DNA of 64,000 nt from Acidipropionibacterium jensenii DSM 20535 (GCF_000425285.1 NZ_AUDD01000003.1:62001-126000); one strand, 5' to 3'; shown: positions 17,686 to 26,735, counted from the first letter of the stretch. Made by a program: numbers and translations. The notes: generated by a model not told the origin, from the letters alone.

Positions 17686-18252
17686 ATGTCTCACGCCACC
17701 GCCGCAGATCTCAGGTCCGCCCGACGGGTCCTCATCCAGGGGGTCACCGGTTCGGGGAAGTCGACCGCTGCCGCCCGGATCGGCCGCGCACTGGGCCTTC
17801 CGGTCCATCTGGCCGACGAGGAGATCGGCTTCCTGCCGGCCTCCGAGGCGGTGTGGACCAACCGTGAACCCGATCAGATGCGCGCGATTGCCGCCGAGAT
17901 CACCGCGGAGCCCGGCTGGGTCCTGGACGCCAGCTACAGCTCCTTTCGCGACATCGTGCTGGAACGTGCCGACATCGTCGTCGGGCTGGACTATCCGCGC
18001 TGGCTGTCGCTGGGCCGGCTGCTGCGCCGCACCGCCGGGCGTCTACGGGACCGCACCCCGGTCTGCAACGGCAACCGGGAGACCCTGCGCCAGACCCTCG
18101 GCGGCGAGTCCATCATCGTCTGGCACTTCCAGACCTTCGCCGACAAGCGCGCCACCATGCGCGACTGGGCCTTGGACCCGGCGGGGCCACCCACCATTCT
18201 GGTGGACGGCCCCGGCCGACTCGATGCGCTGATCGCGCAGATCAGTTCCTGA
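17686..18252 (+). CDS. P-loop NTPase, adenylate/shikimate-kinase-like
   Basis: A 188-residue soluble protein with Walker A GVTGSGKST near residues 20-28. It contains the segment GWVLDASYSSFRDIVLERAD and basic LRRTAGRLRDR, as in the family of small topology-modulation (FlaR-like) or adenylate kinase-like proteins found in actinobacteria. Substrate unknown. GGGAGG precedes ATG 17686; ATG 17677 is an alternative start. The stop abuts the stop of convergent valS with no spacer. Confidence 0.75.
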   Translation: MSHATAADLRSARRVLIQGVTGSGKSTAAARIGRALGLPVHLADEEIGFLPASEAVWTNREPDQMRAIAAEITAEPGWVLDASYSSFRDIVLERADIVVGLDYPRWLSLGRLLRRTAGRLRDRTPVCNGNRETLRQTLGGESIIVWHFQTFADKRATMRDWALDPAGPPTILVDGPGRLDALIAQISS

Positions 18253-20862
18253 TCACCTGTGCTTGGCGGGCGGCTCTCCGAGGGTGGCCTCGACGGTCAG
18301 CTCCCCGGATTCCTCGACCAGGGTCATCTCGCCGGTGGTCTTCGAGACGTTCTTCAGATCCTGCTCGGCCTGCTTGAGGTGGTCGATCACCGAGGCAGGG
18401 GCGGTGATGGTGGCGGCCAGGATCGGGGTGCGCATCGGCTTCTTGTGGGTCGACTTCACCCCGCGCAGCTCCACCAGGGCGGCTGAGACGTCGGTCATCA
18501 GCTCGGTGTCGCCGGCCTTGGGCAGCTCCTCGGGCAGCGGCCACATGGTGGTGTGCACCGAACCGGACTGCCACCAGCTCCACACCTCCTCGGTGACGAA
18601 GGGCAGGAAGGGGGCGAACAGCCGCAGCATCACGTCCAGGGCCAGACGCAGCGCCGTGCGGGCGCTGGTGGCACCGGGGACATCGGTCCCGTCGGAATCG
18701 TAGGCGCGCTCCTTGACCAGCTCCAGGTAGTCATCGCAGAAGGCCCAGAAGAACTGCTCGGAGGCCTCCAGGGCCGCGGTGTAGTTGAACTCCTCGAAGG
18801 CCGCGGTGGCCGCCACGATCACCTCGTGCAGCTGGGAGAGCATCGCCAGGTCGACCGGCTCGGTGACGTCGGCGATGCCGCCGCCCTCACCGAAGCCCAG
18901 CACGAACTTGGAGGCGTTGAGGATCTTCATCGCCAGTCGGCGACCGACCTTCATCTGGGCCTTGTCGAAGGGGGAGTCCATCCCCGGCCGGGCCATCGCG
19001 GCCCGCCAGCGCACCGCATCGGCGCCGAAGGAGTCGATGATCTCGGTCGGCACCACCGTGTTGCCCTTGGACTTGCTCATCTTCTTGCGGTCCGGGTCGG
19101 TGACGAATCCGGAGATCGCCGCCCGCTTCCACGGCAGCACGTGGTTCTCCAGGTGGGCCCGCACGATCCGCGAGAACACCCAGGTGCGGATGATGTCGTG
19201 GGCCTCGGGGGCGAAGTCCATCGGGAAGGTCTTGGCGAACAGGTCGGCGTCGCGCTCCCAGCCGGTGACGATCTGGGGGGTGAGGGAGGAGGTGGCCCAG
19301 GTGTCCATCACATCGGGGTCGGCGACGAAACCGCCGGGCACCCCGCGCTGGGACTCCTGGAATCCCTCGGGGGCCTGGGAGGCCGGGTCGATCGGCAGCT
19401 GCTCCTCAGAGGGGGTGATCGGGTGGTCGTAGTCGGGCCGCCCGTCGGCGTCCAGCGGGTACCAGACGGGGAAGGGGACGCCGAAGAACCGCTGGCGGGA
19501 GATCAGCCAGTCGCCGTTGAGCCCCTCCACCCAGTTCTCGTAGCGGTAGCGCATGTGCTCGGGCACCCAGGCCAGTTCCCTGCCCCGCTCCAGCAGCTCC
19601 TCGCGCAGTTTCTGGTCGCGCCCGCCGTTGGTGATGTACCACTGCCGGGTGCCGATGATCTCCAGCGGCTTGTCGCCCTTCTCGTAGAAGTTCGCCTTGC
19701 GCTCGGTGGGGGTCGGGTCGCCCTCCATCTCGCCGGAGGCCTGGAGGGCCTCGACGACCAGCTTGCGGGCGGTGAAGACCGTCTTGCCGGCGATCGGGGA
19801 GTAGGCCTCCCGGTTGACGATCCAGTCGGGGGTCTCGGAGAGCAGCCGTCCGTCGCGGCCGATCACGGTGCGGGTCGGCAGCTGCAGCTCGCGCCACCAG
19901 GTGACGTCGGTGAGGTCGCCGAAGGTGCAGCACATCGCGATTCCGGCGCCCTTGTCCATCTCGGCTGCCGGGTGGGCCAGCACCGGGATCTCCACCCCGT
20001 ACAGCGGGGTGGTGACGGTGGTGCCGAAGAGGTGCTGGTAGCGCTCGTCATCGGGGTGCGCGATGAGTGCGCAGCAGGCCGCCAGCAGCTCGGGGCGGGT
20101 GGTCTCGATGGCGACGTCGCCCGACCCGTCGGTGCGGTGGAAGTCCAGCCGGTGGTAGGAGCCGGGGTAGTCCCGGGCCTCCAGCTCGGCCTGGGCGACG
20201 GCGGTCTGGAAGGTGACGTCCCACAGCGTGGGGGCGTCCTTCATGTAGGCCTCGCCGCGGGCCAGGTTGCGCATGAAGGCCAGCTGGGCGATCCGCTGGG
20301 CCTCCGGGGAGATCGTGCTGTACAGCTGGTTCCAGTCCACCGACAGGCCGACCGAGCGCCACAGGTCCTGGAAGGTCTTCTCGTCGACCCGGGTGAGTTC
20401 CACGCACAGCGCGACGAAGTTGCGCCGGCTGATCGAGATCTGGTGCTTCGGGTCGGGCTTGGCCGGCGGCCGGAAGTCGGGGTCGTAGGGCAGCGTCGGG
20501 TCGCAGCGCACCCCGTAGAAGTTCTGGACGCGGCGTTCGGTGGGCAGGCCGTTGTCGTCCCAGCCCATCGGGTAGAAGACTTTCTTGCCGCGCATCCGCT
20601 GGTAGCGGGCCACCAGATCGGTGTGGGTGTAGGAGAACACGTGTCCGGGGTGCAGATGGCCCGACACGGTGGGCGGCGGGGTGTCGATGGAGAAGACCTG
20701 CTCGCGGGAGTCGACCTGCGACGCGCTGAAGGCGTAGAGCTGCTCGTCCTCCCAGACCTTCCCCCACTTGGCCTCCAGGCCCTCCAGAGCCGGTTTGTCG
20801 GGGACGACGCCGCGGGCCACGGTGGACTCGTCGGTGCTGGGTCGATGGTCTTCAGACGTCAT
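18253..20862 (-). CDS. valS: Valyl-tRNA synthetase
   Basis: Charges tRNA-Val. The 869-residue class I synthetase has the HIGH-type motif HPGH (residues 71-74), an editing domain and KMSKS (near 592). The region around PPPTVSGHLHPGHVFSYTHTD and the absence of a long C-terminal coiled coil resemble the archaeal/alternate ValRS class rather than the E. coli type (951 residues). That is inference from remembered sequences. The start codon ATG 20862 has TAGAAT 8 nt upstream, so the mRNA has almost no leader. Confidence 0.95.
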   Translation of the reverse strand: MTSEDHRPSTDESTVARGVVPDKPALEGLEAKWGKVWEDEQLYAFSASQVDSREQVFSIDTPPPTVSGHLHPGHVFSYTHTDLVARYQRMRGKKVFYPMGWDDNGLPTERRVQNFYGVRCDPTLPYDPDFRPPAKPDPKHQISISRRNFVALCVELTRVDEKTFQDLWRSVGLSVDWNQLYSTISPEAQRIAQLAFMRNLARGEAYMKDAPTLWDVTFQTAVAQAELEARDYPGSYHRLDFHRTDGSGDVAIETTRPELLAACCALIAHPDDERYQHLFGTTVTTPLYGVEIPVLAHPAAEMDKGAGIAMCCTFGDLTDVTWWRELQLPTRTVIGRDGRLLSETPDWIVNREAYSPIAGKTVFTARKLVVEALQASGEMEGDPTPTERKANFYEKGDKPLEIIGTRQWYITNGGRDQKLREELLERGRELAWVPEHMRYRYENWVEGLNGDWLISRQRFFGVPFPVWYPLDADGRPDYDHPITPSEEQLPIDPASQAPEGFQESQRGVPGGFVADPDVMDTWATSSLTPQIVTGWERDADLFAKTFPMDFAPEAHDIIRTWVFSRIVRAHLENHVLPWKRAAISGFVTDPDRKKMSKSKGNTVVPTEIIDSFGADAVRWRAAMARPGMDSPFDKAQMKVGRRLAMKILNASKFVLGFGEGGGIADVTEPVDLAMLSQLHEVIVAATAAFEEFNYTAALEASEQFFWAFCDDYLELVKERAYDSDGTDVPGATSARTALRLALDVMLRLFAPFLPFVTEEVWSWWQSGSVHTTMWPLPEELPKAGDTELMTDVSAALVELRGVKSTHKKPMRTPILAATITAPASVIDHLKQAEQDLKNVSKTTGEMTLVEESGELTVEATLGEPPAKHR

Positions 20863-20870
20863 GTCACATC

Positions 20871-20876
20871 ATTCTA
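20871..20876 (-). promoter_or_regulatory. -10 box of valS
   Basis: TAGAAT on the reverse strand with 8 nt to ATG 20862 predicts a 0-2 nt leader. Confidence 0.6.
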
Positions 20877-20932
20877 TGAGTGCCCGAGATGTGACGCGAA
20901 ACGGCCTGCGGACCGGGCCGGGGAATGGAGCT

Positions 20933-20966
20933 GGGCCCTGCCGACCGGACCGGTCGAGCAGGGCCC
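20933..20966 (-). terminator. Terminator after the DsbA-like gene
   Basis: A two-part stem (GGGCCCTGC/GCAGGGCCC enclosing CGACCG/CGGTCG, loop GAC, one bulged A) lies between the DsbA-like stop and the valS promoter. A strong insulator of the two units. Confidence 0.65.
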
Positions 20967-21022
20967 GGGTGCACCGCGCCGGGCAGCAGAGGAGCGGACG
21001 GGGTCCGTGCCCGCCAGGCGGA

Positions 21023-21817
21023 TCAGGCAGCGGACTTGATGGAGGTCAGCAGGGCGGCGGGGGTCGGGTTGGTGATGGACTGCCAGCCGGTGTACGGCTT
21101 GCCGTTGACGGTGAAGAACGGGGTGCCGAACTGGTTGTCCAGCCTCGATCCCTCCGCCAGACCCTTGGCGGCGGCGTTCTTGACGAAGTCGGAGGTGGCC
21201 CTGGTGTCGTAGTACTTCTGGAACTTCGTGAGGTCGGAGCCGGTGATCCCGGCGTCCTTGGCAAATGTGTTGCGTAGCTGGTCGTCGGTGAACCCGACTC
21301 CCTCCTCGGGCTGGTTGTCGTAGATCGTCTTGTGATAGCTCTCCAGCTTGCCGACCATGGCGGCCGAGGCGGCCGCCACCGCGGCCCGGTAGGAGTTGTC
21401 CCCCTGCGAGCCGTCCAGGAAGGTCAGCGTCCAGTACTGCAGTTTGATGTCACCCGATGAGGCCAGCTGGCGGATCGACGGGCCGAAGGCGTTCTCGGCG
21501 TTCTTGCAGTTGGGGCACTGGTAGTCCTCGTAGATCGTCAGGGTCGGCACCCCGCTCTTGGCGGCGTCGGCGTTGACGGTGTAGATCCCGGTCTTCGGGT
21601 CGGCGTTGGGCGGGACCACCTGGGAGCCGGTGACCGCCGACTGGGCCTGCTGGGCACTGCGGTGCCGGTCGACACCGACGAAGACCGCCACCGCGGCGAC
21701 CACGATGACCACCACTCCGGCGACGATGCTCAGCACCTTCTTGCGCTTGGCGGCCCGGACCTCGGCCTCCTGCTGGGCGCGCAGCGCCTCACGACGTGAC
21801 GACTTCGACTGACTCAT
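21023..21817 (-). CDS. DsbA-family thiol-disulfide protein, membrane-anchored
   Basis: A 264-residue protein with a charged N-terminal tail, one membrane helix (residues 29-49) and an extracytoplasmic thioredoxin fold with redox motif CPNC (Cys101, Cys104) and a cis-Pro in FGTPFFTVNG. It probably oxidises or isomerises disulfides in exported proteins, as actinobacterial DsbA homologues of this layout do. It is a single-gene unit with a terminator after it. Confidence 0.88.
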   Translation of the reverse strand: MSQSKSSRREALRAQQEAEVRAAKRKKVLSIVAGVVVIVVAAVAVFVGVDRHRSAQQAQSAVTGSQVVPPNADPKTGIYTVNADAAKSGVPTLTIYEDYQCPNCKNAENAFGPSIRQLASSGDIKLQYWTLTFLDGSQGDNSYRAAVAAASAAMVGKLESYHKTIYDNQPEEGVGFTDDQLRNTFAKDAGITGSDLTKFQKYYDTRATSDFVKNAAAKGLAEGSRLDNQFGTPFFTVNGKPYTGWQSITNPTPAALLTSIKSAA

Positions 21818-21875
21818 GGTCTCCCTCAGCTATCGGTGTGGCATGCGATGACGCCGCCGCCATGGTACCCAGCGA

Positions 21876-22610
21876 TCACAGCGCGCAGTTGTAGCGGGGC
21901 AGTCCGGCGGCGGCCTCGGGATCGGTCATCCAGCAGGTCTCCTCGGTGCCGTGCACCAGGGTGGCCGGCAGCGACTCGTCGCCGGCGAAGACCTGGGCGA
22001 CGGCGTCGGCCTTCTCCGCCCCGCTCACCAGGAACCACACGTTGCGCGACCGGTTGATCACCGGCAGGGTGAGCGAGATCCGCTCGGGCGGCGGCTTGGG
22101 GGCGTCGGTGACGCCGACCGCGATCTGGCTGGTGTCGGGGACGAAGGCCGGATGCCCGGGGAACAGCGAGGCCACGTGGCCGTCGGGCCCCATCCCGAGC
22201 AGGCAGATGTCGAAGGCGGTGTCGCCGACCTCCTCGGCGTAGGAGTAGGCGGCCTCGTCGGGATCGGCCCGGCCGTCGGCGGCCGGCATCACATGGGTGT
22301 TGGCCGGGTCGAGGTGGAAGGCCTTCTGCAGCTGGAGCAGGCTCTGGAGGGAGTTGCGGTCGGGATCGCCGGCCGGCACGAACCGGTCGTCCCCCCACCA
22401 GACGTGGAGCTTCTCGGGGTCCACCCGTCCGCACTCGCTGGCATTGGACAGGCTGGCGTAGATCTGGTTGGCGATCCGGCCGCCGGTGAGGCACAGGTCG
22501 ACGCGGGGCCGCTCGGCCTGGAGCAGCACGATGTTGTGCGCCAGCCGGTGGGCGACCCCCTCGGCCAGATCGTCGGCCGACTGGTAGCGCATCACTCGGG
22601 GGGCGTTCAT
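21876..22610 (-). CDS. pgl: 6-phosphogluconolactonase
   Basis: Hydrolyses 6-phosphogluconolactone in the oxidative pentose phosphate pathway. The 244-residue product has the family segments LTGGR, WWGDDRFVP and the conserved LLGMGPDGHVASLFPG. Start ATG 22610 overlaps the opcA stop (ATGA) and follows AAGGAGAAGG. Last gene of zwf-opcA-pgl. Confidence 0.95.
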   Translation of the reverse strand: MNAPRVMRYQSADDLAEGVAHRLAHNIVLLQAERPRVDLCLTGGRIANQIYASLSNASECGRVDPEKLHVWWGDDRFVPAGDPDRNSLQSLLQLQKAFHLDPANTHVMPAADGRADPDEAAYSYAEEVGDTAFDICLLGMGPDGHVASLFPGHPAFVPDTSQIAVGVTDAPKPPPERISLTLPVINRSRNVWFLVSGAEKADAVAQVFAGDESLPATLVHGTEETCWMTDPEAAAGLPRYNCAL

Positions 22611-23626
22611 CGTGCCTTCTCCTTGCTCTTGCCGGTGGGGTTGCTCTTGCCGGTGGGGTTGCTCTTGCCGGTGGGGTTGCTCTTGCCGGCGGGACTCTTC
22701 GTCCCGGACTCGGTGGACGTTCCGGGCTGGCCGACCCCTCGGTGCAGAGCCGCCATCACCTCGGCCTGGACCGGGTCGGGATCCAGCCGGCGCAACTCCT
22801 CTGCCATCACCTCGGCGATGCTGCGGCGGTCCAGGGCGACCCCTCGGGCGGGCTCGCCGGGTATCCGGTAGACCGCCGAACGCCGGTCGGTGCGGCGGAT
22901 CTCGATGTCGCCGGCGGCGGTGCTCAGCGCCAGGGAGATGATCCCACCGGGCCCCTTGACGTCGTCGCGCTGGACCGGAACCCCCAGTTTGAGGGCCAGC
23001 CAGGCGGTCAGCAGGGAGGTCGGGCCGTTGGTCGGGTCGGCCTCGACGCGGATCGAGTGCACCTGGCTGGGGTGCTGGTCCAGGGCTGCGGCGGCCAGCG
23101 CGCGCCAAGAGGTGATCCGGGCCCAGCACAGGTCGGAGTCCCCGGGGCTGAGGTGCTGGGCGCGCAGCTCCAGCGCCCTGCGCGAGTCCTTGGCCGTTCC
23201 GGAGTCGGAGATCCGTCGGGTGGCCAGCCGGCCGATCGAGTCGGCGGCCAGATCCCGGGGGGCGTTGAAGGGCCACCAGGCGATCACCGGGGAGTCGGGC
23301 AGCAGCAGTGGGAGCACCACCGAGTCGGCGTGCTCGGCGATCTTGCCGCAGACCCGCAGCACGATGACGTCTCCGGGGGTGGCCTCGGCGGTCTGGATCT
23401 CGGCGTCCAGGGTGTTGCCGCGACCCTTGGTGTGGACGACCATCAGGACCCGGGCCGGATGCTCGCGGGCCGCGTCGACGGCGTCCTGCAGGGCGGTCTC
23501 GTAGTGGTCGGAGTCGCAGATCGTGATGAGGGTGTGCACCAGGGCGGTGCCGCCCATCTCGCGATGGTTCTCGATGAGCGCGGCGTTGATGTCGGCCGCG
23601 GTGGTGTCGTGAAGGGTGACGATCAT
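22607..23626 (-). CDS. opcA: Glucose-6-phosphate dehydrogenase assembly protein OpcA
   Basis: An actinobacterial/cyanobacterial allosteric partner required for full G6PD activity. The 339-residue product shows the conserved HTLITICDSDHYE region near the N-terminus and the WWPFNAPRDLAADS segment. ATG 23626 is chosen because the conserved protein starts MIVTLHDTT; an earlier ATG at 23701 would overlap zwf. The C-terminus ends in PTGKSN repeats. It starts 22 bp after zwf. Confidence 0.93.
   Translation of the reverse strand: MIVTLHDTTAADINAALIENHREMGGTALVHTLITICDSDHYETALQDAVDAAREHPARVLMVVHTKGRGNTLDAEIQTAEATPGDVIVLRVCGKIAEHADSVVLPLLLPDSPVIAWWPFNAPRDLAADSIGRLATRRISDSGTAKDSRRALELRAQHLSPGDSDLCWARITSWRALAAAALDQHPSQVHSIRVEADPTNGPTSLLTAWLALKLGVPVQRDDVKGPGGIISLALSTAAGDIEIRRTDRRSAVYRIPGEPARGVALDRRSIAEVMAEELRRLDPDPVQAEVMAALHRGVGQPGTSTESGTKSPAGKSNPTGKSNPTGKSNPTGKSKEKAR
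22623..22694 (-). repeat. Four 18-bp tandem repeats at the opcA 3' end
   Basis: The unit TTGCTCTTGCCGGTGGGG occurs four times (22623, 22641, 22659, 22677; the last copy diverged) and encodes a basic tail of PTGKSN blocks. A likely strain-variable minisatellite; the frame is kept at any copy number. Confidence 0.9.
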
Positions 23627-23648
23627 GTCGATGTCCTGTCTGGCGGGC

Positions 23649-25205
23649 TCAGGGCCGGCGCCACTCGAATCCGTCGCGGGCCAGCATCTGCTTGCCGGCA
23701 AGAGGTCCCCAGGTGCCCGATGCGTATCCGTGCGGCGGGATGGGGGAGTCCGCCCAGTGGTTCAGGATCGGGTCGAGGATCCGCCAGGCCAGCTCGACCT
23801 CCTCGTGCTGGGGGAACAGCGGCGGGTCGCCGAGCAGGACGTCGAGGATGAGCCGTTCGTAGGCCTCCGGGCTGGACTCGGTGAAGGAGCTGCCGTAGCC
23901 GAAGTCCATCGTGACGTCGCGCACCGAGTTGTGGGTGCCGGGCACCTTGGCGCCGAATCTCAGGGTGACCCCCTCGTTCGGCTGGATCCGCAGCACCAGG
24001 GCGTTGGAGCCCAGCGACTGGGTGTCGTGGAAGGGCAGGTGGGGGGCCCGCCGGAAGTTCAGGGCGACCTCGGTGACCCGTCGGGGCATCCGCTTGGCGG
24101 TCCTCAGGTAGAACGGCACACCGGCCCACCGGCGGTTGTCGACGCCGACCCGGATCGCCGCATAGGTCTCGGTGGTGGAGTGCGGGTCGACGCCGTCCTC
24201 GTCGAGATACCCCGGCACCCAGGTGCCTCCCTGCCAGCCGGCCTGGTACTGGCCGCGCACGGTGTGGGCATCCAGGTCCTCGGGCAGGGTGACCGCAGCC
24301 AGCACCTTTTTCTTCTCGGTGCGCAGCTGCTCGGCCTCGAAATTGGTGGGCTCCTCCATGGCGGTCAGCGCCAGCAGCTGGAGGAGGTGGTTCTGGATGA
24401 CGTCGCGCGCCGCGCCGATCCCGTCGTAGTACCCGGCCCTCCCGGCGATGCCGATGTCCTCGGCCATCGTGATCTGGACATGGGAGACGTAGTTGCGGTT
24501 CCAGATCGGCTCGTAGATCTGGTTGGCGAAGCGCAGCGCCATGACGTTCTGGACGGTCTCCTTGCCCAGATAATGGTCGATCCGAAAGACCGCGTCGGGG
24601 GAGAAGGTCCCCGACAGCAGGGCGTCCAGCTCACGGGCGCTGGCCAGGTCGTGGCCGAAGGGCTTCTCGATGACCACCCGGTTCCAGTGGCTGTGGTCCT
24701 GGGTGGCCATGCCGTGGTTCTTGAGCTGGCCGATGACCTTCTCGAAGGACTTCGGCGGGATCGACAGGTAGAAGGCGTGGTTGCCGCCGGTGCCGCGCTC
24801 CTCGTCGAGGTCGCGGATGGTGTCGGCCAGCCGGGCGAAGGCGTTGTCGTCGTCGAACTCGCCGCGCACGAACCGGATGCCCTCCAGCAGCTGCTGCCAG
24901 ACCTCCTCGCGGAAGGGGGTCCGGGAGTGCTCGGCGACGGCGTCGTGGACCACCTGGGCGAAGTCCTCGTCCTCCCAGTCGCGGCGGGCGAAGCCGACCA
25001 GCCCGAAGCCGGGCGGCAGCAGCCCGCGGTTGGCCAGGTCGTAGACCGCGGGCATCAGCTTCTTGCGCGACAGATCACCGGTGACTCCGAAGAGCACCAG
25101 CACGCACGGTCCGGCGACCCTGGGCAGGCGGCGGTCGAGTGGGTCTCGAAGTGGGTTGCCGCCACGTCGACGAGTCCTCTCGGTGGCTGTCTCGAGGGTG
25201 CTCAC
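23649..25205 (-). CDS. zwf: Glucose-6-phosphate 1-dehydrogenase
   Basis: Oxidises glucose 6-phosphate and reduces NADP in the first step of the oxidative pentose phosphate pathway. The 518-residue product has the nucleotide-binding GVTGDLSRKKL (near 40) and active-site RIDHYLGKE (near 200). GTG 25205 follows GGAAGGAC. It is divergent from ctaB across 232 bp. Many actinobacteria have tkt and tal between ctaB and zwf; here they are absent. Confidence 0.96.
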   Translation of the reverse strand: MSTLETATERTRRRGGNPLRDPLDRRLPRVAGPCVLVLFGVTGDLSRKKLMPAVYDLANRGLLPPGFGLVGFARRDWEDEDFAQVVHDAVAEHSRTPFREEVWQQLLEGIRFVRGEFDDDNAFARLADTIRDLDEERGTGGNHAFYLSIPPKSFEKVIGQLKNHGMATQDHSHWNRVVIEKPFGHDLASARELDALLSGTFSPDAVFRIDHYLGKETVQNVMALRFANQIYEPIWNRNYVSHVQITMAEDIGIAGRAGYYDGIGAARDVIQNHLLQLLALTAMEEPTNFEAEQLRTEKKKVLAAVTLPEDLDAHTVRGQYQAGWQGGTWVPGYLDEDGVDPHSTTETYAAIRVGVDNRRWAGVPFYLRTAKRMPRRVTEVALNFRRAPHLPFHDTQSLGSNALVLRIQPNEGVTLRFGAKVPGTHNSVRDVTMDFGYGSSFTESSPEAYERLILDVLLGDPPLFPQHEEVELAWRILDPILNHWADSPIPPHGYASGTWGPLAGKQMLARDGFEWRRP

Positions 25206-25275
25206 GCAATGTCCTTCCGGTCAGATGAGGTGCCGCCGTGATCGCGTCGCCAGGGACGCCGGGGGCACTGCCAAT

Positions 25276-25281
25276 AGGCTA
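25276..25281 (-). promoter_or_regulatory. Possible -10 of zwf-opcA-pgl
   Basis: TAGCCT on the reverse strand, about 70 nt before the zwf start. Weak evidence. Confidence 0.3.
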
Positions 25282-25358
25282 GTAGCAGGCCGATGGTCGC
25301 TGCTTCGCCGTCCGCGATAGCCGACCACGATGGTTGGCCGGTGCGGACGACAGTTGCC

Positions 25359-25364
25359 TACACT
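25359..25364 (+). promoter_or_regulatory. Possible -10 of ctaB
   Basis: TACACT lies about 74 nt before the GTG start. A TTGGCC 19 bp upstream could be a weak -35. Confidence 0.4.
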
Positions 25365-25437
25365 CGGCCTCAGCGCCAGGAGCAGGTCCCCTCCCGGGAA
25401 CCGGTCTCGAGGCGGGCCCAGCATTGCGAAGGACACC

Positions 25438-26418
25438 GTGACCCACAACACGTCGAGAACGTTGAGAGCATCTGAGTCGCTGTCCGCCGACCGCCGCGAG
25501 GGCCGATCGGCGCGGTCCCGCATGCAGCGCAGCACCGCCCGCGCCCGCTTCGACGCCTACCTGGCCCTCACCAAGCCCCGCGTCATCGAACTGCTGCTGG
25601 TCGCGACCCTGCCGGTGATGTTCCTGGCCTCGGGCGGGGTGCCGGACTGGCGGCTGGCCCTGGTCACCTTGATCGGCGGCTTCCTGGAGGCCGGCAGCGC
25701 CAACACCTTCAACTGCGTCATCGACGCCGACATCGACCAGAAGATGCGCCGGACCCGTCGCCGCCCGATGCCCCGCCATGTTGTGGCGCCGCGCAACGCG
25801 GTGGTCTTCGGGGTGCTGCTCGGCCTGGTCGGCACCCTGCTGCTGGGTCTGGGTGCGAACTGGCTGTCGGCCGGTCTGGCCGTGGGGGCGAACCTGTTCT
25901 ACATCCTCGTGTACTCCCTGGTGCTCAAGAGGCGCACCTGGCAGAACACCATCTGGGGTGGGATCGCCGGCTGCTTCCCCCCGCTGATCGGCTGGACGGC
26001 GGTGACCGGCCGGGTGAGCTGGGAGCCGCTGGTGCTCTTCGCGCTGGTCTTCTTCTGGACCCCGCCGCACACCTGGGCGCTGGGACTGCGGTACCGGGAG
26101 GACTATGCGGCCGGCGGGGTGCCGATGCTCCCGGTCGTCCGTGACGCCGTTCCGGTCTGCGTCCAGATCCTCGTCTACACCGTGGTCACGGTGGCGACCT
26201 CTCTGGTGCTGTGGCCGGTGGCCCCGATGAACTGGCTCTACCCGGCGGTGTGCCTCGTGGCCGGGGCGGTCTTCATCGCGGAGGCGGTGCAGCTGCTGCG
26301 CCGTGCCCGGGCCGGACTAAGGGATGCCCAGCTCAAGCCGATGAGACTGTTCCACTGGTCGAACACCTACCTGTCGCTGGTCTTCCTGGCCGTGGCGATC
26401 GACCCGCTGCTGCCCTGA
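25438..26418 (+). CDS. ctaB: Protoheme IX farnesyltransferase (heme O synthase)
   Basis: UbiA-family membrane enzyme that farnesylates heme B to heme O for cytochrome oxidase. The 326-residue product has the prenyl-diphosphate-binding NCVIDADID (N-x3-D-x3-D), the second Asp-rich YREDYAAGG loop, and about eight or nine membrane helices. GTG 25438 follows GAAGGA; an alternative ATG at 25522 begins the conserved core. ctaA, the next step, lies 1.5 kb downstream on the opposite strand. Confidence 0.94.
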   Translation: MTHNTSRTLRASESLSADRREGRSARSRMQRSTARARFDAYLALTKPRVIELLLVATLPVMFLASGGVPDWRLALVTLIGGFLEAGSANTFNCVIDADIDQKMRRTRRRPMPRHVVAPRNAVVFGVLLGLVGTLLLGLGANWLSAGLAVGANLFYILVYSLVLKRRTWQNTIWGGIAGCFPPLIGWTAVTGRVSWEPLVLFALVFFWTPPHTWALGLRYREDYAAGGVPMLPVVRDAVPVCVQILVYTVVTVATSLVLWPVAPMNWLYPAVCLVAGAVFIAEAVQLLRRARAGLRDAQLKPMRLFHWSNTYLSLVFLAVAIDPLLP

Positions 26419-26590
26419 ACCTGCTGGTGTGCTTGAACCGGCTGTGTCCTGGACCGACTGCTGACCTCAACCGGCTGGTGTGCTGAACCTGCTGGCGTCT
26501 TGGGCCGGCTGGTGTGCTGAACCTGCCGTCTCCTGGACCGGCTGGTGTGCTGAACCTGCCGTCTCCTGGACCGGCTGCTGTGCTCAACCG
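26417..26590. repeat. Degenerate 33-34 bp tandem repeat, non-coding
   Basis: Three clear units at 26484-26517, 26518-26550 and 26551-26583 share TGAACCTGC...CCGGCTG.TGTGC; more degraded copies extend back to the ctaB stop. There are no spacers, so it is not a CRISPR array. Frames through it look like simple repeats, not protein. Confidence 0.85.
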
Positions 26591-26597
26591 GCACCGA

Positions 26598-26655
26598 GCG
26601 CCTCTTCCTTCACCAGGCGCCTCTTCCAGCTGGCGCGTGGTGAAGGAAGAGGCGC
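26598..26655. repeat. 58-bp palindromic element, copy 1
   Basis: The core of a perfect 20-bp inverted repeat (26596-26615 with 26638-26657). It matches a second element at 27866-27923 over its whole 58-bp length, with the stem conserved and the loop diverged. It may act as a terminator for ctaB or as a REP-like mobile repeat. Confidence 0.85.
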
Positions 26656-26735
26656 TCCGTCGCAGGAATGAGTGGTGACGTACCACCGAGGAGCCGTCAG
26701 GGGGTAGCCGACGGAGTGCGGTCGGGTCTGCAGGA

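Noticed and set aside
18553-21039. 828-codon forward frame opposite valS
   Set aside because: Composition is the reverse shadow of ValRS codons; no recognisable protein.
22623-22694. CRISPR-like repeats in opcA
   Set aside because: Contiguous, in frame, and coding for a protein tail.
26417-26590. CRISPR-like array after ctaB
   Set aside because: Units are contiguous with no spacers, and no cas genes are present.
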